From: Entrophospora sp. SA101
Taxonomy: Eukaryota; Glomeromycota; Glomeromycetes; Entrophosporales; Entrophosporaceae
NCBI GenBank assembly: GCA_958430865.1
Contig: CAUDNR010004041.1
Location: 18,971-39,577, forward strand
Direction: 5' to 3'
Length of the DNA stretch: 20,607 nt
A program made the translations under genes and the position numbers. Shown here in pieces: positions 8,478 through 18,685 of the stretch; the first letter of the stretch is position 1, and every line of letters begins with the position of its first letter. The notes under the pieces were generated by a model. It worked only from the letters and a program-made list of their open reading frames with translations. It was not told where the DNA came from and made no database searches.

Positions 8478-11159
8478 CAGGATGTTTTTGTTATTTGTAA
8501 TCATGAGATGATTATAGCTATCTTTATCACCACCTATTGTGTAAAAAATTAGTCATATATACAATAATCTTCAAACGCAAATATTTATAATAATAAAAGA
8601 ATAAATATTATTTCATTCTCTTACTGTTGATAATATGGAATTTCAGCAATATTTTTATAGGATAGTAGAAGAAAGTGATATCTACACTCCCTAATGGATT
8701 ACCTTTTATCATTTAAAAGTTCTCAAGCTCTTTTGATATCAAACTTGAATTATATCAAGCAAATCGGAATGTAAAAAAAAAAAAGAAAAAAAAGAAGCTA
8801 GAAATACACATTGTGAATAAGTTAGATTATAAAATACATAATCAAATAATCTGGAAATTGGAAATGCTGTTAATAAATCATTTAAGACAATAGTTTAAGT
8901 TCAACAATATTATTTCCACAGAAAATTAATTGAAATTAATACTAACATTCACTTGCAAGCATTGTGGAAATTCAGATATAAACTCAAAAGAATGGAGAAT
9001 TAAAGTCTGGGGTCTTTATTTAATAATAGTACTAGAAGCCTTTGTAATATTAATATTGAATTATTTTTTTTTGAGCCATTGTTTTCTATTAGATCTACCA
9101 CGTGATTACCCTACATGAATTGACTCCTTTTTTAAAGCTGAATTGAATGATGGTGGTTTTTTAAAAATCCAACATGTGGATCACATAATTTTTCAAATTT
9201 TTAGCTTTTGAGCATAGATGATCCACACTGTACAGAGAATTACAGATTTTGGCACTTGATTGCAAATAGTATGACAACTCAGTTGATAGATACAACTTCT
9301 ATAAATCTGATTTACAGATGGCATCATTAGTCATTACAATTTGTATCAATTCTGAATACCAAGTAACATCAAAATCATTTGAATATTGCTTCAATTCCTT
9401 CACTTTCTTTTCACAATATTGATCTTAATCATTATCTTTTTCTTCACTGATGCAGTAATGTATATATAATAAAAACATCAATACCTTTAAATAAAAAAGA
9501 ATGAAATTCAAAATATTTCTTAATTGAATAAATTATTTTCCTAGCCATATAATTTTTACACAGTGAGGATAACAATGAACTGTTATAGAGTATGTTAGCA
9601 AGGAATTGTATTGTGTAGTGAAGTAATTGAAGTAATTGTGATATTTGAAATTGAATTAGAAAGGAAAGGAAATTGGATTGTGGAATGTAGAACTAAAATG
9701 GACCAGGAAAACTTTACTGTATGTGAACCAATTTTCTGAACACATTTGATAATGCAAATCAAAATAGCCGAGAACATACAAAATTTTACCTAGTAGATAA
9801 TTTATTAATTAAAATACTTTTAAGAAAAAAATTGGTGTATTTAGATTGTTGGTGGAATGGTTTTTGGGAAAAAAGGCAATTTTTGCAATCATTTTGGCTT
9901 TTCAATATTCTTTATATGGATAAGCATAAACCATGCTACATATTTGATTTATTTTAGATTACAGTGTTTGTATGTAATTTCAGCTACTAATTTGCCATTT
10001 TAGTTTCAGTAATCATTTATTAAGAGAGATGACTTCCACTAACATCTATGATTAAATTCTCAATAACAGGGTATTGACAATGCAAATGGATCCTTGAGTC
10101 ATCAGAACTTCATGATGGCAGAAAATGACGAGGAACAAAATTTAAGCAAGCAATATTGAAGACAAATTGGATTATACATGGATATGAGGTGTTAAATGTT
10201 TTTTGAAAGAAAGAAGAGAACTAATGGTAAGCCTTTTTATTTTTTGAGGTCTTTTTAAATGTGTTCTTTTATTTACATATAATGACGAGTTTAAAAATTA
10301 TTATTAGCATTAGTTTCTAATTTCATTTCATAATGGTAATCAATCCAACATTATTCATTTCATTGGACTTTTATTTAAAATAATAAATTTTATATCTAAT
10401 TGAATTAATCCCTTTATAAGGTCATATTCATAAGTGGGTGAAATTTAAGGTGATATTAGCTTAAAGTTATAAAATTTATTAATAGTTTTGCATATAACCT
10501 CTAATATTTAGCCTGATAAATAGAAACGGGTGATGTTGCCCAAAAGTCAATTTTGAGTTAATAACACTCCTATGTGTGTATAACAATAATGATTGGCCTT
10601 CTTGGAAAATTCTTCGAAGAAATACATTGCTTTTGCAGATCCCGAAAATATTTGTGTAACTGATGGCTTTTTTCATTTTTTATCGGTGCGGATCGGTCTC
10701 GCCTTTTTTTAAAAAAAAGCATTTTCTAACCATAGTGTTAGCGGTCACATTCAATAGAGTTTTCCCGATCCTAAAATTACTGAAAAGTCAAAATCACGTA
10801 TTTATCTCGGACGCAATCTCACATTATCTATTTTTTTAATGAGATTCGATCACAGTTTTTAAAATTCAAAATATAACGTACATAATACATAATTCTTTAT
10901 AAATAAATAGTGCATGTTATTTAATACACTACACCACATATCTATTTTTGTTTAATTCGATTTTTTTCCAAATTCATTCACATTAAATATAATAATTTAA
11001 CATTCTCTTTCTTCCCTTTCATTAAAATCCCAAAAAATATTTACACATTCATTCATAAACACAATCATTCTCAACTAATCCGTTGATTAAATAATTCATT
11101 CTTTTTTTGCTTTTCTTTTCTCCTCTATTATAATATCGATCGAAAAAATTAAAATTATA
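8478..11159. other. Long gene-poor region
   Basis: No intact gene is supported in about 2.7 kb. An A/G homopolymer tract lies at 8773-8797. Short coding-like pieces are at 8930-9118 (separate entry), about 9120-9210, about 9240-9330 and 10073-10160 (NANGSLSHQNFMMAENDEEQ, preceded by an acceptor-like AACAG); none has a partner or a recognisable domain. A minus-strand frame at 10479-10676 has no family features. The right end, from about 10960, is C/T- and A-rich and is the likely promoter and 5' UTR of CHS7. Confidence 0.5.
8930..9118 (+). CDS. Possible small zinc-ribbon plus membrane-segment protein or exon
   Basis: An open frame of 62 codons, starting from a non-ATG codon, shows a CKHCGNSD knuckle (residues 9-16) followed by a strongly hydrophobic segment (LYLIIVLEAFVILILNYFF, about 29-47). 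It may be an exon fragment, since TTTCCACAG at 8913-8921 is a good acceptor. A second frame over the first 75 bases is also open and protein-like (NIHLQALWKFRYKL), so the reading is ambiguous. No family recognised. Confidence 0.2.
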   Translation: MKLILTFTCKHCGNSDINSKEWRIKVWGLYLIIVLEAFVILILNYFFLSHCFLLDLPRDYPT

Positions 11160-12450
11160 ATGGTAAAATTCGGCGACTTTGATAGAATTTGTCAGGAAAT
11201 CGCACTTACTTTATGTCCTCTTGTTGGTTCTGAAGCAGGTATAGAGCCAACATGTTATTCAAGAAATATCGAAATAGCAGGAATGTTGATTTTTCAACCA
11301 GGTGAATATATAAATACATAACATCATAATATTACGAGCATAAAGTACAAATTACAAAATTATATTTCATTTTTTAGCTACAATTATTGTACATGCAATT
11401 GCTCTTGTCATGACGACCATTATGATTTATCATATAAAATCAAAATACACTGCAGTCGGTTGGTAATTTCTTGACATGTTTTTTTTACAATAAACACAAC
11501 AATATTAGTAATATTAATTTACTTGATTAGGTCGTAAGGAAATGGTAATGTTCTTTTATTTGTATATGATGGTTACTTTTCTAGAATCATTGCTTACCTC
11601 TGGCATTATTCCTACCGCATCCGAAGCTTATTCTGTAAGTTACCTATATATATATCTTTGTTTTTTTTTTTTTGCAATTTTATTTTTTAATTAATAATTT
11701 TTTTTCTCCTAAAAAATACTTTTTTATTTTTAGTATTTCACTGCTGTGCATATTGGTCTTATCACAACAACATTTTGGTGTTTATTATTTAATGGCTTTA
11801 TAGGATTTCAATTTATTGAAGATGGCACACCATTATCAATTTGGGTAGATATTTATTTTGTTTTTCTAATAACCAATCATCATATATATATCTTTGAATT
11901 TTAATTCTCGAATAAAAAAAAAAATTTTTTTTTCAAAAAGACAATTCGTCTTTCATCGTTATTTGTATTTGGAGCTGTCACCTTTTTAGCTGTCGCAACA
12001 TTTTCATCAAAAGTAGGACTAAACCCATTACACCCTTTTATCTTATTGATAATATTATATGTATTTAATGGTGCAGCACTTGTGATCTATATCGTTCTTC
12101 AAATTCTACTAGTAATCAAAACTCTTGAAGATCGTTGGCCACTTGGTGATATTTTCTTTGGAGTGTCATTCTATGCAATTGGACAAACTACTCTTTACTT
12201 GTTCTCAGTTCGCATTTGCGATGTTGCTAAACATTATCTTGATGGATTATTTTTTGGAACAGCTTCTACATTGTTGGCTGTTATGATGGTTTACAAATAT
12301 TGGGATTCCATCACAAAAGAGGATCTTGAATTTTCTGTTGGTAATAAGCTGCATGTTTGGGAAGTTAAAGAATTAATTGATGACGATGATGAAGTTTCCT
12401 ATACAAAAACTGCCGGTCACTCGAATCTTCAACAACAACAACAACAGTAA
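11160..12450 (+). CDS. CHS7: Chitin synthase export chaperone (five exons)
   Basis: Chs7 is an ER membrane chaperone needed for chitin synthase III to leave the ER, so it acts in cell-wall chitin synthesis. Exons are 11160-11301, 11378-11458, 11531-11634, 11734-11844 and 11941-12450, joining to 315 aa, the family's usual length. Family signatures run in order: MVKFGDFDRICQ at the start, LCPLVGSEAGIEPTCYSRNI (19-38), GFQFIEDGTPLSIW just before intron 4, ILYVFNGAALVIY, LEDRWPLGDIFFGV, HYLDGLFFGT, MMVYKYWDSITKEDLEFSVG and WEVKELIDDD. About seven hydrophobic segments fit a seven-pass membrane protein. The C-terminus ends in a short glutamine tract. Intron 2 uses the weak donor GTTGGT because the GTAATT four bases later gives an immediate stop; intron 4 has an A-rich acceptor (AAAAAG). 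Identity is very secure. Confidence 0.96.
11459..11466 (+). other. Tandem splice donor GTTGGTAA of CHS7 intron 2
   Basis: GT at 11459 and GT at 11463 are four bases apart. Only the upstream GTTGGT restores the conserved TAVGRKEM junction with exon 3. The downstream GTAATT would encode Val-Gly-Trp-Ser-stop. Confidence 0.75.
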
Positions 12451-12597
12451 CAGCAACAGAAATATTATGAAGAAGGCTTTTAAAAATCAAAAGCATAGAA
12501 TTTTTTATTTTTCAAAAAAAAAAAAAAAAAGATATTATAGATTACAAAAATTTCTAGACTACTTAATAACACATACATAATTTAATAATAATGGATA

Positions 12598-12603
12598 AAT
12601 AAA
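12598..12603 (+). terminator. Candidate polyadenylation signal AATAAA for CHS7
   Basis: AATAAA lies about 148 bases past the CHS7 stop codon, after a 17-A tract at about 12514-12530. Weak evidence in AT-rich DNA. Confidence 0.3.
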
Positions 12604-13384
12604 AAAATTCTTTTTTAGTAATTAGTTTATTATTATATCGTTGCCCGAAAATGTGATCATGCAAAAAATTTGCCACTATCAGCACGTCAAATATGATGTT
12701 AATAGACAATTTTAAAGTGGACCTCTAATTAAACAACTTGAATTCGATCCACTTTTAGAATAACTTTCTTGAATAAAGACAAACAAACAAGTTTCAACTT
12801 GAGAACCAATCAAATCATACCCAAAACCATTCGCTAGTAAAACCCTATTCAGTTTGTACTATTGCTATGACAATAGATATGTCGATCGCGTGAAATCCTG
12901 TCTGACTGACATTACCTTTTAGACGGTTTTTTATAGGCAAATATGGTTTCTATAACAGATACTTCAAAATTAACTCTAAATTTTCACGTCATATCCCGAG
13001 ATGGAGTTTCTATTTGAATAATTCGAATATCACTAATAAGACGACATTGAAGTTATTAAGGTTTATAAAACACATGTTTATGACATTCCAAAGATTGCTT
13101 TAACAATACTTTAGAAGATTGTATGAAATTCGAGAAAAAATAGTTCTTTGATAAATAAATTATTGAACAACTTGTTTCATACGAAGATTTTGACTAGTTG
13201 GAGTAGAGATAGGTTGATCGATCAGGTGGCTTTTTGATTAATTGAGTTGAGTCAGACGCAATAAAAAATTGAGATTTTGGGAATTGAGCCAAAGCCAGAT
13301 TAATTTTGACAGCATGCATAGGATGGATGCATTTCTCTCCTTATACTTGTGATGATCATCCTTTAGGAAGAAGGATGGATTTAG

Positions 13385-13510
13385 ATGATTTACCTTGTGG
13401 TCAAAGATAGTGTATCCTTTATCAATAGTTTTCCTGGAGACTACAAACAAGAAAATGTTAACAAAGGAGATGGTGATGTAGAAGTTATTGTTTCACCCGT
13501 AATTGGTTGA
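13385..13510 (+). pseudogene. Unidentified coding-like fragment
   Basis: From ATG 13385 a 41-codon frame reads MIYLVVKDSVSFINSFPGDY, then a segment including KGDGDVEVIVSPVIG, and ends at TGA 13508-13510; the same frame stays open for about 17 more codons after the stop. Its composition is more protein-like than the overlapping minus-strand frames at 13238-13638. No family recognised; it could be a relic exon. Confidence 0.2.
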
Positions 13511-14150
13511 GTGGTCGCTGGCAATGATAAAGAACAAGCAAATATGTTCAGAAATTGATTTTCATAGTTATAAAAAACCAAGGTTTGTGTTAATGTGATC
13601 AGTTGCTTAAAGACCACTCGCTCTATTATATATGACATGACAAAGTTTCAACATTTTATTTGTGTTAACGAATTAAAAATAACACTATTGTGAAATTTGA
13701 CCGCGTGTCGCAGCTCAAGACTGCGCGCGCACCATAACATTGTTAATATTTGAGCCAAGTATTCTATAATTTTGTTTACAAGAATAACATCAATTTAAAT
13801 GATACTGTTTTCAGAGTAAAATGGATTTCTCCGTAAAGAATGTTGTTAATATTATGTCAATTTTTTAGTCATTTTCAATGCATTTAAATAATATTTCAGT
13901 TAGAAGTTCGAATGGTAAAGATAGTGTAAAATCAATATTAATGATTCGTATTAATGTTCCACGTGAACTGGGATTCTGCGCCACACTTTATATAAGTTGA
14001 TATATTTATTAATCATTTTATTGTTTAATCTTAATCTTTTTCATTAACCCTATAATAAAAAAAATTTCAAAGATAACATAAAAATGATGGATGGATATAA
14101 TGAATTGACCATAATGATAATGTATCTCTTTGCTCATGAATATCCTTATC

Positions 14151-14206
14151 ATCATTATAGCCTCTATCATCATATCATCATCACCGTGTCATCATCACCA
14201 TCAATG
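14151..14206. repeat. CAT/ATC-rich simple repeat
   Basis: An imperfect run of ATC and CATCAT units with short interruptions. Its translation in any frame is His-, Ile- or Ser-rich and not meaningful. Confidence 0.65.
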
Positions 14207-14292
14207 TCTTAATCTACCTATTTTTACTCAATAAATCAATAAATCATTCTCTTTTTGAATGTTTGGTAAAATAATAATTATAATGAATATAG

Positions 14293-14320
14293 TATTACTA
14301 CTACTACTACTACTACTATT
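14293..14320. repeat. (ACT)n microsatellite
   Basis: About eight tandem ACT units followed by an AT run, about 125-150 bases past the stop codon of the minus-strand PRELI gene. Confidence 0.8.
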
Positions 14321-14401
14321 ATATATATTTTGGTGAAAGAAGAATCCTTCAAGTAATATATGAGAAGACGAGAAAGTGAGGAAATAATTTAATCTAATCC
14401 A

Positions 14402-14407
14402 TTTATT
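14402..14407 (-). terminator. Candidate polyadenylation signal for the PRELI gene
   Basis: AATAAA on the minus strand, about 37 bases beyond the stop codon at 14444-14446. Plausible but weak in AT-rich DNA. Confidence 0.35.
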
Positions 14408-14443
14408 TAGTCCAACTGACCTTGTTGATATCGAAGTCAATAA

Positions 14444-15429
14444 TTATGATGACGATAAAAATCCTCTACCACGTAATAATTTTTTCTCTCTAATCATTTC
14501 CAGCACATGCGACATACCCTTTCGACTCTTTTAATATTATTATGCAATAAACATTAACATTGATAATAATAGTAATAATAATGACAATAACACCACAATA
14601 TCAGCGGTAGAAACATCACAAATTATATACATTTACCTTTGTAGTATTATCTGAAAATTTCTTAATTCCAAAACCTTCAACTCGCTCGGTCAATCCCCAA
14701 CCAAAATTACTAATAACTCTAGCTTCAGTTGTGACTTGAGTGTGTTCAGGATTATTTGGATCAACTCGAAAAGTTTGCCGTTCTTCCACTTGCATAACTC
14801 TAGCGTGTGTTATGTTTTTTGTTAATGTGATCATTGTTTGAGTTTTTGGATTAATCATGGATTCTTCGAGAATATAAGCTTCAGAATTTTTAAAAAACTT
14901 TATATTGTTTATATATATGAATATATTTATTTATTCATTTATTCCATCATCCTTGTTATTGTAATCACTACTACTAAATTACTAACCCCTCTTCCCCATT
15001 TTGGTACAACTCCACGCTTCAAAATCAATCTTGTGGTTCTTAATATGCCTTTCTTTGGATCAACATATCTATCAATCACATCCACGCTTTCAACATGAGA
15101 AGCAAATGGATTTGGATACCGCATCCAAAATGCCAAGGTTACATTATCCCATGGATATCTACATGTGAAAAAATGGTTGTTGTTTGTTTGTTAATGTTTA
15201 ATTGATAATAGCAGAATTAGAATTGTTGAAAGTTGAAATTATTAGGTTTGGAAATGAGTTTGGAATGGAAATGTAAATGGAAATTGCAGTTTAATATTTA
15301 TTTTTTTAAAATTTGTCGGTAAAGAAAACCTTATCGAAATATAGCACTTTTATTTTTATTTAATAATCATAATAATCATAGCAAAAGAACTTACTCATAT
15401 CTAAAAGTGTGTTGAAAGAATTTAACCAT
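14444..15429 (-). CDS. PRELI/MSF1 (Ups-like) mitochondrial phospholipid-transfer protein, four exons
   Basis: PRELI/MSF1 proteins (yeast Ups1-3) shuttle phosphatidic acid or phosphatidylserine across the mitochondrial intermembrane space with Mdm35. Exons on the minus strand are 15429-15395, 15158-14983, 14878-14637 and 14527-14444, joining to 178 aa, normal for the family. The start MVKFFQHTFRYEYPWDNVT matches the family opening; then come AFWMRYPNPFASHVESVDVI, RYVDPKKGILRTTRLI, VVPKWGRG, YILEESMINPKTQTM, and WGLTERVEGFGIKKFSDN. The last short exon gives SRKGMSHVLEMIREKKL and ends at TAA 14444. The first and last exons are very short (35 and 84 nt); they were placed by splice sites and family pattern. 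Intron 1 is the longest here (236 nt). The donor of intron 2 is a tandem GTTAGTAA in which the downstream GTAATT keeps the frame. Which Ups subtype it is cannot be told by eye. Confidence 0.92.
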
Positions 15430-16547
15430 TATTTTATTACTAATTAAAGAAAGAAGAAAAAAGTAAAAAAGTAATTTTATAATTTGTAAATGAGTTTTTT
15501 TGTGCAATTAATTTTATTGATTTAGATTAGATTGATTAGGTTTAATGGATCGACATCCTTTTACAAAACGACGTGACCTCAAGTGATCAATGGTGATGGT
15601 GATCCACTACCAAAATAAATTTAATTTTTAATATAAATTTTTTCCATATAATTTGTATTAGTGAATGGAAATAATTCTCCAGTTTATTAAAACTTTCTAG
15701 TCGTTGATATCCCACATAATATCTATATCTGTAACAAATCTATTTTTTACCTGTAATAATTATTGTCATTATTTTTTGGTAAAAGTAAATTTATCTGCTG
15801 AAACCTTTGATGAATGCCACAATATTGAAGTCTTGAATTTGGTTGATTGTATGTATCTGAATTATTTGTTAAATTAAAAATATTCAGTCAATCCGAGATA
15901 CTATGTATGAAACATAAGCCCGCTGGGGTACTCTTTGGTTGTATAGTGAAACATATAATTTGTCATAAAAAAATTTTGTTGTAAATTATTCGATAAATCA
16001 ACTTTAATGCTTAAAAAATTTATTTTATAATACACACTTTTACATAAACAACTGAAATAAATCAGTCACAAACGAATAAAAGAAACTTCATAGAGGCCTT
16101 TGAGTTTTGTAAAATAAAAGAACCATTTTATTTACTTACAATTATTAGGTACAAGAAGTAAAAACCAAAGTAAATTCGTAAACTAATTAATTGACAAGCA
16201 CTGAATTATTGCGAGTTGCTTGCTATTAACTGACAAGAATAGCCCAAAAGCTAAGCCGTGATCAAAGGCTACGTTGCAATATCACAACTTAACATGAATC
16301 GGGAACTGTAAAAAGTTTATTACTACAAAATTTAGAAATAACGAATAAAAAAATAAATAATTATAATGAATAAATTTACATTGGATATTAAAATTAATCA
16401 CTCATCGATTCTTTCTTTTAATAATAAATAAAAATATTGTTAGTAATAATTAATGGATAGATAGTAATTAATAATGGAATTTTTATTTCATCTTTGTTAA
16501 CATTTTAGAGAAGAGAGTTAAAATCAAGATTATTTAATGAACTGTCA
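15430..16547. other. Intergenic region, repeat-like but without genes
   Basis: No open frame with support. It starts with the 5' side of the PRELI gene. A GC-richer spot with AAGCCCGCTGGGGTACTC lies at about 15917-15934, and a segment at about 16230-16340 (CTAAGCCGTGATCAAAGG and following) has a composition unlike its surroundings, which suggests repeat or transposon remnants. Their copy number cannot be judged from one window. Confidence 0.45.
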
Positions 16548-17090
16548 TTACTTTATAACTTTTAAAGCTTTTGATTTAGCAATCTCTTCATCTAATATTC
16601 TACTTTTATGATATGCATCTGGATGTGATTTGTGTGCTTATTGTGAATCACTATTGACACTCCTATTATTGTTATCAATATTATTGAGAATTTCTTCATG
16701 TTTATTATCAGGAAAAATAAAAAGCTCTCTAATAGTTGGTCTTTTTGATGGATCCACATCCCAACACCTCTGCATCATTTGTGTGTAATCAGGCATTCCT
16801 GGTAATATTGGTGCTTGTAAATCTTTTGCACATATATCAAAAATTAAACAATGATTGTGAGCTGGTGGGTGACCTGCAAATATTAACATCACAACACTAT
16901 AGATATCAGATTCTTTTTACCTCTGAGTAGTTCAGGTGGAACATATGATACAATTCCATAGACTTTATCTGATTATTTTTCATCAACTGGACCACATAAT
17001 CCCAAGTATATTACCACTATGTAAAACACAATGAATTAAATCCTTTTCATGTATATGGGGCATGCTGCAACAAAACCAGACTAAGTGAAC
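16548..17090 (-). pseudogene. Tyrosine-kinase-like protein kinase fragment, decayed
   Basis: On the minus strand, after an intron-like TTTTGTTGCAG, the catalytic-loop region reads IHEKDLIHCVLHSGNIL, where HRDLHSGN would be expected. The arginine and catalytic aspartate of HRD are lost. The DFG segment is missing: the frame jumps to GLCGPVDEK, a TAA, then SDKVYGIVSYVPPELLRGK, the activation-loop/APE region. After a further one-base shift near 16915 the frame reads KESDIYSVVMLIFAGHPPAH and ends in the C-lobe with MMQRCWDVDPSKRPTIREL. A stop at 16638-16640 is followed in the same frame by 29 open codons (HPDAYHKSRILDEEIAKSKA and onward) to TAA 16548-16550, the conserved tail of this family. It is a dead fragment of a kinase family hugely expanded in Rhizophagus; the N-lobe is absent. 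Confidence 0.85.
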
Positions 17091-17190
17091 ATTGGTATTA
17101 TCAGAATTTCAGAGATCAAAATTTAGTAATGTGATTGTTAAAATCTCCTATTTGCTATCTTCTTAATATTAAGTGATATAGAGCTACACC

Positions 17191-17203
17191 TATATAAAAA
17201 TAG
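17191..17203 (+). promoter_or_regulatory. TATA-like element before the small + strand ORF
   Basis: TATATAAAAATAG lies just upstream of ATG 17209 and about 35 bases upstream of the second in-frame ATG at 17236. That spacing favours the second ATG as the true start if this TATA box is used. Confidence 0.3.
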
Positions 17204-17208
17204 TTAAT

Positions 17209-17421
17209 ATGAAACTCATTTATATCAGATCTACTATGGAATCCAAGAATTATACCACCATTAGAAGTATTTTGAAGAAGGAACAAGGTAAAAAAATTGC
17301 TCCTTACATTTTCAAAATAAATGATACTCAAATGCTTGAAGCTTATCTAAGAAAAGAAAGGATTACCCATGAAATTTACCAAGGAGATAGAAAAATAATA
17401 AATGTTGGGAAAAGAAAATAA
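17209..17421 (+). CDS. Small basic protein of unknown function
   Basis: A 70-codon open frame; the second ATG at 17236 would give 61 aa. The sequence is Lys/Arg-, Ile- and Tyr-rich (IRSILKKEQGKKIAPYIFKI; AYLRKERITHEIYQGDRKII) with a basic tail, which could suit nucleic-acid binding. It has no membrane segment or known motif. It points toward the coiled-coil gene on the other strand, with the two stop codons about 70 bases apart, so both may belong to one mobile element. Codon composition looks protein-like, but no relative is recognised. Confidence 0.4.
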   Translation: MKLIYIRSTMESKNYTTIRSILKKEQGKKIAPYIFKINDTQMLEAYLRKERITHEIYQGDRKIINVGKRK

Positions 17422-17492
17422 CTACCATTTTCTTTGATAGTTGGAATGAATTTCAATTTATACAGAAACTACTTTCTCATTTTCAATCAAGA

Positions 17493-18637
17493 TCATCTTT
17501 TAGTCTCTTTAACTTCAATTTGAGCAATTTGACCATTCTGTTGTTGCAATTGGGTTAATTGAACTTTTAAATCATTGATTTCCTTTTCTTTAGCACTTAA
17601 TTTATCAACTAGTTCTTTGGGGGTTAATTTTTTTAATCTTACTAGTTCAGTCTCCAATTCTTTTATTCTATCCAAAAGTTCTTGCTTTTGCCTTTTACTC
17701 CATCCTTCAGATTTTTCTTGGAACTTGATTACTTCTTCCCTCTCAATTTCCAATGCTTCTTCAGTAGTGGTTAACTCTTCACGCAAAGAATTTATTTGTC
17801 TCTCATAAAAAGCAGACTGACTTATTTCTTCATCAGGTAAGAGGGAAAGTTCCTTCTCTTCCAAGTCTTCATTGTTTCTAACACAGTAGCAACCTTTCTT
17901 ACCAGTAACAATATCAAAATCTAACTTAGTTTGTAATCTACCACATCTATTACATTTTAATAATTCATCATTTCAATATTTTTCTTCACACTTTTCACAA
18001 ACTACATCATCTGAAATTCACTCCCCAGTTATTTTACTATGGACTCTTATTTGATGAATAGATTCATTATCTCTGTTTTCAAGTTTGGAGCAAAAATTGC
18101 AAGTTTTTTTACTTTCTTTCTCCAATTCCAAAACTGTGTATTCCAGTTCTCTCATTGCAATCTACCTGTTACTTAGACTTTACCTCTACTTGAGCAATCA
18201 TTTCTTGGTTGTGAAAAATATCCCTTTTGATTAGCTTTTGTATCTTAACTTTTGCTTTTGTTTTTAACTGCCTAAACATACTCTGTTTAACTGAAGCCTT
18301 GTTTTCCTCTTCTATAGGTAAAGCAGGTAAAGGTTTACTGTTTAAATAGTGTAAACTCTTTAAACTTTCATTTTGTGATTCATTATCAGATAATTGCTTG
18401 CTTAGTTTTTCTATTTTTTTACTCTTTTGACTTGACTCTTCCTCTAACTTTTCAACTCGGGCTTCTATATAAGGAATCTTTTCACTAGCACTTTTGAGTT
18501 TTTATAACATTATTAACTGCATTTATAATTCTTAATTTAAAATTGTCTTCTTTATTTGATAATTGCTTCTTTAAATTTTCATTTTCTTCTAATAGTTTTT
18601 TATTTACTTTTTTTTGTGCTTCTATGATGTTTGTCAT
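17493..18637 (-). pseudogene. Coiled-coil and zinc-ribbon protein of unknown family, disrupted
   Basis: The ancestral product would be about 380 aa. ATG 18637 opens a coiled-coil start (MTNIIEAQKKVNKKLLEENE, then LKKQLSNKEDNF). A one-base shift near 18500 leads to a second open piece (ASEKIPYIEARVEKLEEES; LPALPIEEENKASVKQSMFR) ending at TAA 18169-18171. The third frame, from ATG 18155, carries four cysteine pairs: CNFC, CEKC, CNRC and CYC. This looks like two zinc knuckles. It is followed by a long C-terminal coiled coil (FYERQINSLREELTTTEEAL; LLDRIKELETELVRLKKLTP) to the stop at 17493. In-frame TGA codons lie at 18018-18020 and 17973-17975, both inside the zinc region. Same orientation as the transposase relic upstream, about 150 bases away. 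I do not recognise the family; a DNA-binding accessory protein of the element is one guess. Confidence 0.55.
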
Positions 18638-18675
18638 GACTTTACTTTTTTTTATTCTTTTAATATACCTATATC

Positions 18676-18685
18676 CTTTTTATAA
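18676..18685 (-). promoter_or_regulatory. TATA-like element upstream of the coiled-coil gene
   Basis: TATAAAAAGG on the minus strand, about 40 bases upstream of ATG 18637, in the 150-base gap after the transposase relic. Its presence suggests the coiled-coil gene was an independent transcription unit, not a 3' part of the transposase. Confidence 0.35.

Larger units (their letters stand above)
12451..14443. other. Intergenic region between CHS7 and the convergent PRELI gene
   Basis: This is the shared 3' side of two convergent genes. It includes an 8-base inverted repeat AAAGTGGA/TCCACTTT (12714-12721 and 12748-12755), a protein-like open piece at 13385-13510, a locally GC-rich spot with CGCGCGC at about 13700-13735, CAT-rich repeats at 14151-14206 and an (ACT)n tract at 14293-14320. 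A minus-strand frame at 14228-14440 mostly translates these simple repeats and is not credible as a gene. Confidence 0.5.

Noticed and set aside
9595..9777. Minus-strand 60-codon frame, with an overlapping plus-strand open stretch
   Set aside because: Both frames are short and have no family features; neither can be preferred.
10479..10676. Minus-strand 65-codon frame
   Set aside because: No motif and no supporting context in a gene-poor region.
12714..12755. Inverted repeat AAAGTGGA/TCCACTTT as a transcription terminator
   Set aside because: A hairpin terminator is not expected for fungal mRNA, and eight-base arms with a 26-base gap arise often by chance.
13238..13638. Two minus-strand frames upstream of the PRELI 3' side
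   Set aside because: No family features; the overlapping plus-strand reading is slightly more protein-like.
14228..14440. Minus-strand frame with Ser and Ile runs
   Set aside because: The runs are translated microsatellites; the true last PRELI exon ends just beside it at 14444.
14838..15098. Plus-strand frame over the PRELI exons
   Set aside because: Antisense to two confirmed exons and an intron.
17575..17808. Plus-strand Ser/Leu-rich frame
   Set aside because: Antisense of the Glu/Lys-rich coiled coil, which yields such composition automatically.
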